A stretch of DNA of 64,000 nt from Panicum virgatum. Lineage: Eukaryota > Streptophyta > Magnoliopsida > Poales > Poaceae. The position numbers were made by a program, and so were the translations under genes. This document shows positions 44,146-56,120 of the stretch, piece after piece. Within the stretch, counting starts at the first letter, position 1, and the number at the start of each line of letters is the position of its first letter. The notes below the pieces were generated by a model that was not told where the DNA came from, searched no databases, and saw only the letters and a program-made list of their open reading frames with translations. The DNA is taken from assembly GCF_016808335.1 (NCBI RefSeq), contig NC_053149.1, forward strand, positions 57,217,922 through 57,281,921, read 5' to 3'.

Positions 44146-46166
44146 AGGTTGAATCATCAGTGTCCTGCTGATCATATCACCTGGCTAGCATTGTGGAAAG
44201 AAAAAAAAACACGGCCCCAATTCCCAAATATCAGGTGCATATTATACATAGAAGATTTGGGAAGTAATATGCACAGTGCAGGGGATCGGATCGGAACACG
44301 GAATCCCGGCCGGTCTTAATAAGCTTGATCTTGGCCTAATCTCAATCTCAATAGTGTAGACCCTGACCAAACCTAGCAAAGCTACTCCATCATCAGTCCG
44401 GCTGGCGGCCATTGTATATACTCGCGGTATAGCTAGAGTGTGCCCTGCTTTCACAAGGATATTAGCGGATAAAATGTCGGCGCGACCAACGATTCTCAAA
44501 ATCTTCCGGTTCCTGTCATCTCACACCTAATCGATCGAGCCATCGTGTTGCCGTGCATGGAGAAGACACTCCTAGCTAGCGGGGGGAAAAAAAAGTTGCA
44601 GCTGTGTATGACGCACTGGGGAGTGGGGACTCGGCATGCAGGCTGGCCAATCTCTCGCTGATACGTGCACGGGGGAGTAAACTAGTGTTCTTTTCGGCCG
44701 ACCTGGCCGCCGCCAACACGTTGGATGGAGAATCATTGGCTCCTTAAAAAAAAAAGGAGAATCGTTGGCGTGTTAGGTTACCCTGCTTGCCGCTGGCTGC
44801 TGTCAGTAATATTGCTCGCCCATCATGCGTAATGCATAGCACTAGTTTGGATCGCGTACTCGATTGCTGGCGTTCGAATTAGATACTAGAGCTTGCGGTG
44901 CAGGCACCGTTGTCATCTCTTTCCGACGACCGGCCTAAAAAGATTGCCGGTGTGGCGGTGCTAGTCGATCGATTGCTACTATTATCTGCTCTTATCCACC
45001 TTGCCTGATCTCTGCCGCCAGTACTCATACTGCACTGCACCGACCTTAGTTTAACCACAAGTAACTAAGTTAGTTACTTGTATATATATTGCTTGTTTTC
45101 AGCAAAAATCACACCTCCTAATTAACTATTTTACACTTTCATTCTCACTTTACGTAAAAGTTACAACCGTAATTATCAACCTTCTCAGACTCAGTATTTA
45201 AGCTGTTCTAGCTTATTTTGCCTAGGGAATATGAGACTATTTCCCTAGCTGCTGTTGGTGTACCAAGCACTACCACGCGCTGGGCTAGCCCAACAGCCAT
45301 GAGTTGAGCTGTTACAAAAGGAGTCTAGCTAGCTAGGCAGACAAAAAGCAGACAGAACGTACGCAGTGTAGGCACAAAACAGGCAGCCTCATCTGCAGCT
45401 GCTGCCGTAGGAAGCTCAACTGAACAGGCTGAATCTCAGACGTAATTAAAAGGATAAGAGGAAAAGGAATCTCCATGTAAGAAACTAAATCTTTCCTAGA
45501 ACAATTAACGCTATCTGTTCGCAACCCGAGGATCCACCGTTAATTAATCTTCTCATGTTGATCAAACGGCTTTAATTTTAGAGCTAGCAAGAGTATACAT
45601 GTCAGCAGCCAAGATTAAATGTTTTGAGCATGAGCATGCATGTAGTAACAGAAAAACACTTCACCCCTTTATAGGGTTTCCTCATGGCATAGCGCGCGCA
45701 TTGGACTATTAATTACATTACAATCTGAATGGCGCACTTTGTTCTTCCATTGCATTCCATGCGGTCCAAGCAGAGAAGCAGCGAACCAAATCCAGAGTAG
45801 AATTACTACATGTCACATATATATACTCCTATATGCCTGTCCCTTTCCAGTCAGCTGATTGCAAAGCACGGAGGACATAATAAAAAACACGATCGAGAAT
45901 GCCAATCACCTCATCCATATACGAGCACACAGTACAGTCTGACGAGGACTGCATGCAGGACTTATTTCCACTTTTTTCCCCAGATGATGACAAATGAAGA
46001 AATGATAACCCAGTTGGAGTCAACTGGCATTACGAAATTCTGAAGAGTCGCTTCATTCCCAGTTTAGTATATCTATAGCGCGCGCTCTCTCTCTCTCAAT
46101 TGGTTTCGAAAAAGTCCGCAACGAATTGGTTTCAAGCGTCCGGCTAACTTTTGTTGAGGCTAATCA

Positions 46167-49100
46167 TCTATTATCTTAATACAATAGCGTTAAAAAAAGC
46201 CACCACGTTCGCCGAGAAAGTCTAGAAATTCTCACGTTAATCAGAAAAAGAGAAAAATATACACCGTTGGATTTTATGAAGATCTAACAGTCTTGGCTAA
46301 TAGTCTTGGCTAGCCTGAAGATTCCATATCCAATACGTCATGTCAAATATGATAAATAAATAAATACTATATTTGAAATTTAGACCAGAAACCAAGAACG
46401 GAAAACAAAGTTTTGCATGACTTAGCTTATCGTATGTACAAGGGACTAATAATACGAGACTGACATGCATGTAAGTTTTGTTTTCCAAAATACGTGTGAG
46501 CACAAGTGGAGACTATACGGCCAACCAACAACCCTAAAGTTCAGTGAAAATATGTGTGGGCCAACAAACAAGCCTAAAGTCCAGATGTCACTGCCGAACA
46601 AACTAGAGATATCCCTGGCTTCTCGCTTGAGGTGGTTGCAGTTGCAACAGAACGGCTATGCTCAACGCATGGGTCACACCCTTATCTCTGTTGTCTGCCG
46701 TTGCCTATGTAATGCCTCCAGGTTCTTAAGTACAAGTTTTTTTTTGATCGTGGAAGCTCTCAGAGGAAACAGCTATGAGTCCGACCATCAAGAGGACTCA
46801 ATAGATGGTGACGACGCATGGGTCACACCCTTATCTTTGTTGTCTGCCGTTGCCTATGTAAGGCCTCCAGGTTCTTAAGTACAAGTTTTTTTTCCGATCG
46901 TGGAAGCTCTCAGAGGAAACAGCTATGAGTCCGACCATCAAGAGGACTCCATAGATGGTGACGACACAGACAAAGAAAGCAGCACCTAATAAATACATAT
47001 ATAAATTCAAATTTAAAAAAATATTTTTTTCCTTTGCTAAATTAAAAAGTGTCTTGCTGGACCTAGATTTTTAAGTTCTCACGTTAACCAAAAATATTTC
47101 CGTCTATCGATAATCCTTTTTTAACATTGTGATCAAGCAAAATGATGAAGAAGTTTAATTCGGTCGCATCATCTTGCTGGTGCACTAAAATAATAAGAAG
47201 AAAGCACGTGCAGTACAAAGCATCCACTACATGGCTCGAAAGTTGCAAGGAGAAAAGAAGAGTAAGACAAGAGAAAAAAATAGATGCATTTCATTGCATA
47301 AACAAACCCCACCAAATAATTGAACTTAGAATTTTGCACAAAGAACCAAACATCCAAATTGAATTGTGGCCGCTATGGCGCTGCCTCGCGAGCAAGAGAT
47401 TACTACACCACAACCCCACACTTATACATTTTCACTAAGAGTCAGTAATTCAACGAACCGAATTACAACTGATAGCTTACCATAATAATTTGTTGAATGA
47501 TGCTCTGATGTTAATTTTGGTTGTGGTGTAGTGAGTGCTCCATGTTCGATTAGGCATAGCAGTAGCATGGTACCAAAAAGGAATTGCAGAATGTGACTAG
47601 CAACACTAACATGCAAAGCTGCACTTGACCAAGGCTTTCACTAGCCGAGAGAAAACCAGACTTGCGGCGCTAGGCGGATTGGATCAATAGCATGCTTCTG
47701 AGAGAAAATCAGACTATTCTAGCAATTTTTGTTACAACAAACGTGGATCACCAGAAGCACTTATGGAAGGCAACACATGTTGTACTTACAAGTGCACAAC
47801 TTACAAACTAGCTAATTATATGGATAGCTTCAGTGCAGATCACCTTGATGCAATGATGGTTCACATGCTCGAATCATGATTTTAACCGATGTTTATGGCA
47901 CATATGCTTCCTATGACAAGGAAGACTTAATTACAGTTTTCGTTATCCTAGGAGGCACACCTCAAGGCATATGATTTCTGGAATTGAAGCTTAAATATTG
48001 TGAAAAATTGCTCATTGTCATATCTTCGAACTAAAATGTTTCAATTATTTTTTACACTAACTAGAGCCTATGTAGGACGTCTGCCCCTGCACTATGGATG
48101 TGCAATGAGGAAAACATTTGCCAAGTTGTACAATATATATATTGTGAAATAACATTTGGAGCCATGACTGCATTAGTATGTTGGCCATAGAGAAAAGCAC
48201 AACTTATAATAGAAGTAGCGTATATGGAACTACAATAAAAAGAAAATAGAGAAAAAGATAGCATGGGTTAGATCCCAAGATGGCCGGATAATGACTACCA
48301 TAGAAAAAAATTAGTGTTTTGTTAGCCCCAAAAATATTTATTAGCCGAATAGCAGCATACAGAGAAGAGTCGCATTCCAAAGAAGCAATTTCAATCTAGA
48401 AATCAATGAACCAATAAGAATCTCTAGACTTTAAAAGTGCAACAATAACACGGGTATGAAAATTAGCGACATGTCAATGATAGCACAATGGTGCAGCCAT
48501 GCCATAGGCACGATATGATCATCATGCTTTGTAATAGCAACAATGGCTGAGAGCTGAACAATTTAGGAGAGAAATAAAGATGATGCAATCACGCTAGAGT
48601 ATTGATGCGATTTAGAAGAAAACATCTAGAGAAATTGATGTTTGACATGCATGCAGTATGTAGCAAGCTTTAGGTAGTGTTCGACCAGATGAAACTACAT
48701 GCACAGTCAGGGGTCCATATTCGATGACCGTGGTATAGGCGTATAGCTATACCTAAGATAATACAAGAGCAGCATGCATATAGGGTGATTGGAGGACAAT
48801 GAAAATAAAGTATATTGTTACTTCTAGCAGTATATATTGAACAACACACCTATATCTTTTTCTAAAAGTCAGAAATAATTTATCATGCATTGCATCTAAA
48901 ATACGTACTCGAGACAAAAATCATATATCACCAGCAAAAAATAAAAAATATTCATATCACAAATAAATATTTAAATATTTAGTGACATTTAGTAAATACA
49001 AAAGATATGTTTCTATACAAGATACTCATTTCTCTCCAAAAAACAATGAAAAAACTATATAGATGGCACCGTTGGTTGTACTTGTTAGGACAACAATTAT

Positions 49101-49213
49101 AATAGCATGTCTAAATAAAATTATTCACATCTTTTAATTTGGAGTAAAAAAATTCTAAATATTGGAATAAAAGAACTAGATATCCGCACTATTTGCGCGG
49201 GCCACCTTACTAG
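46167..49213 (+). mobile_element. probable non-autonomous Helitron
   Basis: The 3' end is well formed: a short GC stem (CCGC at 49184-49187 with GCGG at 49197-49200) followed ten bases later by CTAG, with T as the next host base. The proposed 5' end is TCTATTATCTTAATAC preceded by A, the Helitron A|TC rule, but this end is a guess. No Rep/helicase or captured gene is recognised inside. Confidence 0.35.
46665..46966. repeat. two-copy tandem duplication (149-bp unit)
   Basis: ACGCATGGGTCACACCCTTA starts both copies at 46665 and 46814, followed by TTGTCTGCCGTTGCCTATGT, TTCTTAAGTACAAG, GATCGTGGAAGCTCTCAGAG and AGTCCGACCATCAAGAGGAC in each. Copies differ at only a few bases, so the event is fairly recent. 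Confidence 0.85.
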
Positions 49214-49584
49214 TTGAAGAGAACTGAGAGGAGGCATGAGGTGGGGTGCCAGCGGTACAGCACGAAACCAAAGTTGCTAGAGTAGGTGCCCTTCGTGCGC
49301 TTCGAACTTAAAGAAAGGAGAACCTGCGTTACAGACGACCTCTTCTCCTCTGTTCTCATTATTCTAGAGCTATTTGAACAGTGCAGAGATTAGTAGAATG
49401 AAGGTAACTGCAAAATTGATTTATGGCCCAACATTATTGTGTTCTTGGTACAAAACAGTATGCAGTGGTGCTTTCACCCTAACGGAGAATCGTACACAAA
49501 AAGGGGAAAAAACATGTACGAATACGCTCTCGCCGGCGTGGCAGCTCACGAGCTCCCCGCCACGGTGAGCACCATCGCCATCGC

Positions 49585-49831
49585 CTAATGGTGCTGGGGT
49601 CCGGTCCTCCGGGGCTCAGGCGCTTGGACTCGTGCGTCCCCGCGCCAACCGCGGCGGCGCCTGCGCTCTGCCCCGGCCCGGGCACCGTCATCTCGGTGAC
49701 ATCCCCCGGCCGCCGCCGGCCGGTAGCACAGCCGCCGGATGCTCTCTCAATACCCGGGCGGAGTCCGAGCAGACGGCGGCGGAGAGCAACAAGGCGATGA
49801 CGAGGAGCTGTGCCGCGCCGACGCGTGCCAT
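49585..49831 (-). pseudogene. CLE-family peptide gene interrupted by two one-base offsets
   Basis: The ATG at 49831 opens a signal peptide (MARVGAAQLLVIALLLSAAV, then CSDSARVLREHPAAV). The frame stops at 49688, but a second frame carries GAGTHESKRLSPGGPDP, the CLE core. A third frame, one base away, supplies Gln-His-His-stop exactly where the CLE box should end (49585-49596). The offsets fall near a C5/G5 run (49703-49707) and a four-base run (49596-49599), and both are equivalent to one missing base. The span is 247 bases, two short of 83 codons. A TATA box at 49972-49979 is in place. Either this is a recently dead CLE gene or the assembly has homopolymer errors and the gene is intact. Confidence 0.75.
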
Positions 49832-49971
49832 CGTCGCTTGCTTGTTGCGCTTGCGCAGACGACAATGCAGCCGCATCACTTGCGCGGAGGTCAGTGTCAC
49901 TGCCAGGAGGAGCTGGAAAGATCATACAAAAGGCGAAGCTGGTGATGGGTCTGGAGCTAGACGAACACGTC

Positions 49972-49979
49972 TTATATAG
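49972..49979 (-). promoter_or_regulatory. TATA box of the second CLE locus
   Basis: TATATAAG on the minus strand, about 140 bases upstream of the ATG at 49831. Confidence 0.5.
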
Positions 49980-51712
49980 AGCCCGGTTGTCACACCTGTT
50001 TTTAAGAACCAAACCGAATACATAATTATATATATGTCAGGATCAAGTTTTATACATATAGTGATATTATAAGTGAATAATCAGTAACAATATCACGTAA
50101 AAGAGAATAAAAACAGAGTTATACAACTTATCCTAGAAACGAAGGCTTCAAACTTCACAGGCAAACGACCGAGGGTTGCGTACGTCTAGAACTCAGCATC
50201 ATCTTCGAAAGACTTCACAACAACTTTCTCTTCTAAGCAGCAGTAAGCAAGGGTGAGTACACTTATGATTGGTAATCAGCAAGACCACAAGAAATAACCA
50301 GAATATGATTTATATCAGGCAATCGACCGGGGGTTGCGTACGCCTAGAACTCAGCATTATCTTTGAAAGACTGCACAACAACTTTCTCTTCTGAGCAGCA
50401 GTAAGTAAGGGTGAGTACACTTATGGTTGGTACTCAGCAAGGCCAAAAGAAATAACCAGAATATGATTTATATCCATCTTTAAGTTTATTAATCATGTAA
50501 GGGTCCAATCAGCTCATGACTGTGAGCACGACTGATATATCAGTTTTACACTATACAGAGAATGTACACTTTCACCACAATTCGCGTAAAAGTTCCGAAG
50601 AACTTTGAACCCAAACACACATGTGCTAGCTCGGCACAATACCACACTTCCGAGTGTGATTGCATAGAGATGCTACGAGGTCTTTCCAAAGAATTCCTGT
50701 ATGTAAGTGTTGGTCCCTACATTTGCAGTACCTCAGAAGACAATTTCCTTCACCGCTCCACCACACAAACCCAAACACCACCAAGCGAGCCACCCCAACA
50801 CCACATATAGTTCATCTAATTACTTAGCCAAGACCAAAGCCATATAGTATTGTGGTTGCACTGTTTTACTAGGTGGTTCTCTATGTTCTAATTAATCAAA
50901 GTATTCTTGTAAATAAAGCATAGATAGAAGTATATGGTTAGGGTCACGTGACTTTCTCCAACGAAAAGCTACTCTTACTGCTCTTTAGCTTTTGCTCACT
51001 TGGAATTCTTGATCTTCAAACTTCAAACAATGATCCTTCTACTCGAAGCAATCATCGAGCAAACATACAAAGCAAACAATAAGCACAGATAAGAACAATA
51101 CACCAAAACAAAAGAAAGACTTAAAAAGAGTGTACAGAAAGATAGGGCTTGTTGCTACGGTTAGGAGAACGCAAGAAACGCGGAAAACGGAGCTACGGTT
51201 GAAAAGAAACAGTTATTGAAAGATTTGTGTTAACAAAGAGAAGCTTTATTTATTTTAATTAGAAACCATATGTGAATGACATTTAAAAGAAATATTCTTG
51301 ATTATAATTAACTCACATTATATTTGCATTTATAAAATTGAAGTAAAACTTAGTCAAATTTTATATTTAATTGTCTATGTAGAAATTATACAATTAAACA
51401 ATTAATTAGAGAACAGATATATGAGAGCATCTAAACAAATAGTATTAGGATTTGGTTGAACTAAGCAAATTAAATTACAAACACATTTGAGTTGATTTTA
51501 ATCAAGTTAACATTAATTATGAAAACTAGAGTAAACATCTAATTAGTTTTTAATCAGAAAAACTAGTTGAGAGATTATTAATCAATTTAAATTTATATTT
51601 AATTTCAAAATAGGAACTATGGCACAACGACACCACTAAATGGTAGCTTAGTTTATTAGAAGACTAACGCAACAAGAACGGACTGAAACAGAGCTAAAAC
51701 AAAGAAGATATG
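49980..51712. other. intergenic between the CLE locus and the retroelement
   Basis: No gene is seen. It includes the duplication at 50156-50470 and AT-rich DNA at 51180-51640. Confidence 0.5.
50156..50470. repeat. two-copy tandem duplication (about 158-bp unit) related to LTR leader sequence
   Basis: GGGTTGCGTACG..TAGAACTCAGCAT..ATCTT..GAAAGACT starts both copies near 50173 and 50331. Each holds GGGTGAGTACACTTATG and (T/A)CTCAGCAAG. The GGGTGAGTACA...TACTCAGCAAG block also occurs in the adjacent LTR (about 52031-52060), so this may be a relic of a related element. Confidence 0.7.
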
Positions 51713-54700
51713 TGAAGTGTCCCCTCATAAGAGAAGACTTAAAAGTGATACAATATCAGTCCCAGGAGGCTGATAACACTTTTATTACATCAGATGGTAC
51801 ATCACCGTACAACTCTACGCGGAAGTGGGCAGTGAAACGCCACTATCGCGAGGATAACAACTAACACCCGCACAACGATATTAACTACGAAAAGGGGGTC
51901 ATCAGAGTCTTGCGCCATACGAAACTTCCTGGGGGTGACCCTATCCACAGGCAAGTTTGGGCGCAGGACGGAACCTCCACTCAACGTCTTCGGGAACGAA
52001 GTCTGGATCTTCCTCTGTAAAAATTAAGAATGGGGTGAGTACAAGCGTACTCAGCAAGTCCAACCACACCCACGGAGGGGATATAAACAGAATATAATGC
52101 ACATGGTAAATCAAGGATGAGGCTAGGGTTTTATTTGCGGAAAGCAAATTTTGATGCAGGGGTTCATTTAAAAGAAAAGATTTTCAAAGCAAGTTTTCTT
52201 GTACCAAGTAACACGTAGTGTTGATCCACACAGGATCCAAGTTTTAAGTTGCTACCGGACTCCTCATCCGCCGTAGTATACGGCACAACTGCCGGACACT
52301 TTTCCCAAGACAACTCACGCCAACCCGTCCATTCCCAAAAGAAACACTAGTTATGTGACCTCACTGTAACTCGCCCAGTACCGTGGGCACGGCTATTCGA
52401 ATAGATTTTAACTCTGCAGAGGTGTGCAACTTTACCCACAAGCGGGGTACCACAGCTCGATCACCGTAGTGTCAGTGTAGATCCCAACAAAGCCATTACC
52501 CACCTTAGCTAGACCTGACTAGCCATCACGGGATCCACCAAGGGGTCATTGACCTATCACAGAGATTTTAACCGGGGTATAAGTCACACAGAGCTAATCC
52601 CTTCTCCTTGATCACCCGTTGTTCTCAGCTCTCCTGATGGCTATCAGACTAACTAGTGGGGTTTATGCTAAGCCGTTGCCCATTCAACGGTCGAGTGGTT
52701 TGCACGATAGTGGATTTAGGTGAGATGACACACCAACTCGGTTCTTAATTGTGACAAGATGGATATCCCCTTCCTTGCTCTGCTACACAGGCACGAGCAC
52801 ACCAATCGGCAAATCACACAGAAATGCCATCCATCCCGTCTAAATTCATCTTTCGAAATAACACTTTTCTCCCTTCCCACACAAGCACACATTTTCTTTA
52901 TAAAATAAGTTGTATTGTGTATAAGGTCCTAAACATTCTAGCAGCGATTAACGTCCAAACAAAACACATTCAGACATTAATCTAGGTGGTCAAGGAATGG
53001 TTATAACAAATCAAGGGATGGCTATCCAACTATGTTTTCAGCAGGCAAAACATATGCAATTTTATAAAACAGGCGAATAGGTTGTGTTTATAAAAACTAG
53101 GACAAAACATGCATCAAAGTACTGCTCATCGACGGGTTCTCCCTCGTTCACACTGTGTTCTACGACGCATATAAACACACAATCAAGAAAAATAAGTAAA
53201 AGTTTTATCGATGAGCTCGATTCAGAAAAAATTAAGATATGGAGATAGAAGTTATATTTTTGGGCAGTTTCCTAATGGCATGGCCAAAACTGTGTTAGGA
53301 TTGGCGTGGTAAAGTTTCAGGTCGATCGGAGATTGTTTGGCACATGAAGTGATAAGTTAACGGGGTGTTTAGGGTCTAAACAAGGATCCAAGGGCCTATT
53401 TGTAAATAGTTTTGGGATGCCAGGGGCTTGTTTATAATATTCAGAAATGTCAGGGTCACTCTTGGAAAGAGTAGGGATCTATTTAGAATTATTTTCATTT
53501 AGTGAAAGGGTTTGTTTGCAAAAAGGACAAATAGAAGGGCCTCTTTTGAAAAAGGGTTATAAAGGGGTGGGGTCTCATAACTAAAAAGGAAGAGGGCAGG
53601 GGGCTAAGGGCAAAACGCCCTTCTTCAACCTCCCTCCCGAACAGAACAGAGGAGGGGGTCAGGGGCGTCGGCGGCGGCCGGTTCCGGCGGCCTGGGGCTC
53701 GGCGGCGGCCGGGAAGGAGGGGAAAAGGGAGAGGAGGAGGAGGGGGTCCGATTACCTTACTCACCTCGGGCGGAGGTGGTCTATGGAGGGCGGGCGACAG
53801 TGGCGGGCGGAGGTGGCCGGCTATGGCTGTGGCGGCGGCGCTGCAGACTTGGGGAAGGGGCGAGCTTTGGTGGAGATGGTTGTTGTGGCCGAGAGATGCG
53901 CGGAGACCCTCTTTATAGGCCTAGTAAGGCGGTGGAGTGGGCGGGGCAGGTGGTGGTGGCCGGCGAGCGGCGCGGCGAGACTTAATGGCATTCGGCCGCG
54001 TTTGCGTGTCGCGGAGCGGTGTGTGCGTCGAGGGCGGCATCCAAGAGCTGGGCGTGCACGTGGCCGATTGCTGTGGCTGACGTCGAGCTTGGCTCGCGCC
54101 CCCGCGTGAAGCGCGTGCGCGCATTCATGGACAGGTGGTGGCACTGGTCGCGCACAGAGCGCGTACGGCGGCGCGAGCGGCGACGGCCAGGCGATGTGAC
54201 AAGGCCGGCAGCGGCGAGCGGTGTGGCGAGCGGCACGGCCGCGTGAAGCGCGTGCGCGCATTCATGGACGGGAGGCTGGCGGCGAGTGGCTCGGCAGCGT
54301 GCGGCCGGGAGTGAGCGCGCGCGAGCTAGGTAGGGAGTAGGGGCCGGTGTGCGCGGGCAGGGAGCGGCCGGGGTGAGGCGGTGGCCGGCGCAAGGGGCAC
54401 GGCGGCGTCGAGCTGCTCTGCGCGTGCGCGAGAGCGTGGCAGAGGAGGGAGAGAAAGAGAGAAAAATAAAAATGGAAAAGGAAAAGAAAAATGGAAAAAA
54501 GAAAAAGGGGAAAGAGAGAGAGATTTGCTCGGAGGATTTCGCGGCGGCGACCGCGGCCGGTCGCGCACGCGCGCCGGTCGAGCGTGGCGCGGCGGTCGTT
54601 GGTACGCGACACGCGGAATAGGAAAAGAAAGAGACGACACAATGATTGATTTCGGGTGTCGGGGCGGAGATCCGATGGGACAGGTTTCGGGAATTAGGGC

Positions 54701-54786
54701 TCAGGGGTTTAGGAAGGTTTTGAGCTCAACGATGAAAATTATTTTAGCGCGTGATTTAATTTTAGTGAATTTTTCAGGATGTCACA
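51713..54786 (-). repeat. 3' LTR (about 3.07 kb)
   Basis: On the minus strand it begins TGTGACATCC and ends ...CTTCA (TG...CA). It matches 61686-64000 along its length. Differences include about 15 substitutions in the first roughly 275 bases, mostly transitions. A segment of about 107 bases present in the right LTR (about 63093-63199) is absent here, and about 85 GC-rich bases near 53660-53745 are absent from the other copy. A TATA box (TATAAAG) is at 53911-53917. Confidence 0.92.
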
Positions 54787-56117
54787 AACCTACCCCACTT
54801 AAAATGAATCTCGTCCTCGAGATTCGGCTGGCTTCTAAACAGATGGGGAAATTCCTTCTTCAGGGCATCTTCACGCTCCGATGTAGCCTCTTCTATTCCG
54901 TGTCTGCTCCACTGAACTCTGCAAATCCGTACTTCGGAGTTTCTTGTCCTCCTAGTGACAGTGTCCAGGATCTTAACCGGTATTTTCTGGTATCGCAGGT
55001 CTGGCTGCAGATCTATCACTTCTACTGGCACGTGTTCTGCCTCGGGTACCCTCAAACACCCTCTTAATTGCGAGACATGAAACACAGGGTGTATATCCAA
55101 CATTTCTTCTGGTAGCTCCAGACGGTATGCTACGGCTCCGACCTTCTTCAGGACTCGGTATGGTCCAATGTACCGAGGGGCCAACTTTCCTTGTACCTGA
55201 AATCTTCGGGTTCCTCGAATGGGTAAAACCTTGAGATAAACGAAATCTCCTGGGTTGAAACTTATTTCCCATCTTTTCTTGTCCGCGTAGCTCTTTTGCC
55301 TTGACTGGGCTGCTTTTAGCTTTTCTCTAATCTCGGCAACTCTTTCTTCTGCTTCCTTTATGAGTGCGGGTCCGACTAGAGCACGTTCTCCAACTTCTGA
55401 CCACATCAGAGGAGTTCTGCATTTTCTCCCATAAAGCGCTTCGAATGGTGACATGCCCAAGCTTGCTTGATAACTGTTGTTGTATGAAAACTCTGCATAG
55501 GGTAAACTCTGTTCCCAATCCTTGTCATAGGTAAGGACACACGCTCTCAACATATCCTCCATTATCTGATTCACCCTTTCTGTCTGACCATCCGTTTGCG
55601 GGTGATAAGCGGAGCTGAAATCCAATTTGGTGCCCATGGCTTTATGCAAACTTTTCTAAAATCTAGAGGTGAATTGGGTCCCTCTATCTGAAACAATTCT
55701 GCTAGGCACACCATGCAACTTTACTATGTTCTCCACATACAACTTGGCTAGCTTTTCTCCACCGTAGTTGGTCCGTACAGGTATGAAATGAGCCGCTTTA
55801 GTGAGTCGGTCCACTATTACCCATATGGATTCGTGTCCTTTCTGTGTTCTGGGCAAACCTACTACAAAGTCCATTCCTATATCATCCCATTTCCAAACCG
55901 AAATGGGTAGGGGTTGCAACAATCCTACTGGCTTCTGATGTTCGGCCTTGATCCTTTGGCAAGTATCACAATGGGCGACAAACCGTGCAATATCCGCTTT
56001 CATTCCTTTCCACCAATATTTTTGCTTTAAGTCCATATACATCTTAGTGGATCCTAGGTGGATGGAGTAGGTCGAGTTATGGGCTTCATCCATAATTATT
56101 TGCCGAAAGTCTCCTTT
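54774..56117 (-). pseudogene. integrase and chromodomain region of the retroelement (broken)
   Basis: The integrase has the zinc-binding end (H..H, CDTCQRIKAEHQKP), the DDE core (MDFVVGLPRT, VSDRGTQFTS, then HPQTDGQTERVNQ) and the GPY/F-type segment YIGPYRVLKKVGAVAYRLEL with HPVFHVSQLRG. It ends in a chromodomain-like tail (KILDTVTRRTRNSEVRICRV, then QWSRHGIEEATSERED). In-frame TAG codons at 56118-56120 and 55656-55658 interrupt it, so no full polyprotein can be made from this copy. Confidence 0.9.
54787..54800 (-). promoter_or_regulatory. polypurine tract
   Basis: AAGTGGGGTAGGTT on the minus strand, directly before the 3' LTR; the expected position of the plus-strand DNA primer. Confidence 0.7.
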
Positions 56118-56120
56118 CTA

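Larger units (their letters stand above)
44146..49584. other. gene-poor intergenic DNA
   Basis: 5.4 kb without a supported gene. It includes a CT microsatellite (46083-46098), a two-copy tandem duplication (46665-46966), AT-rich DNA and a probable Helitron body. Confidence 0.5.
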
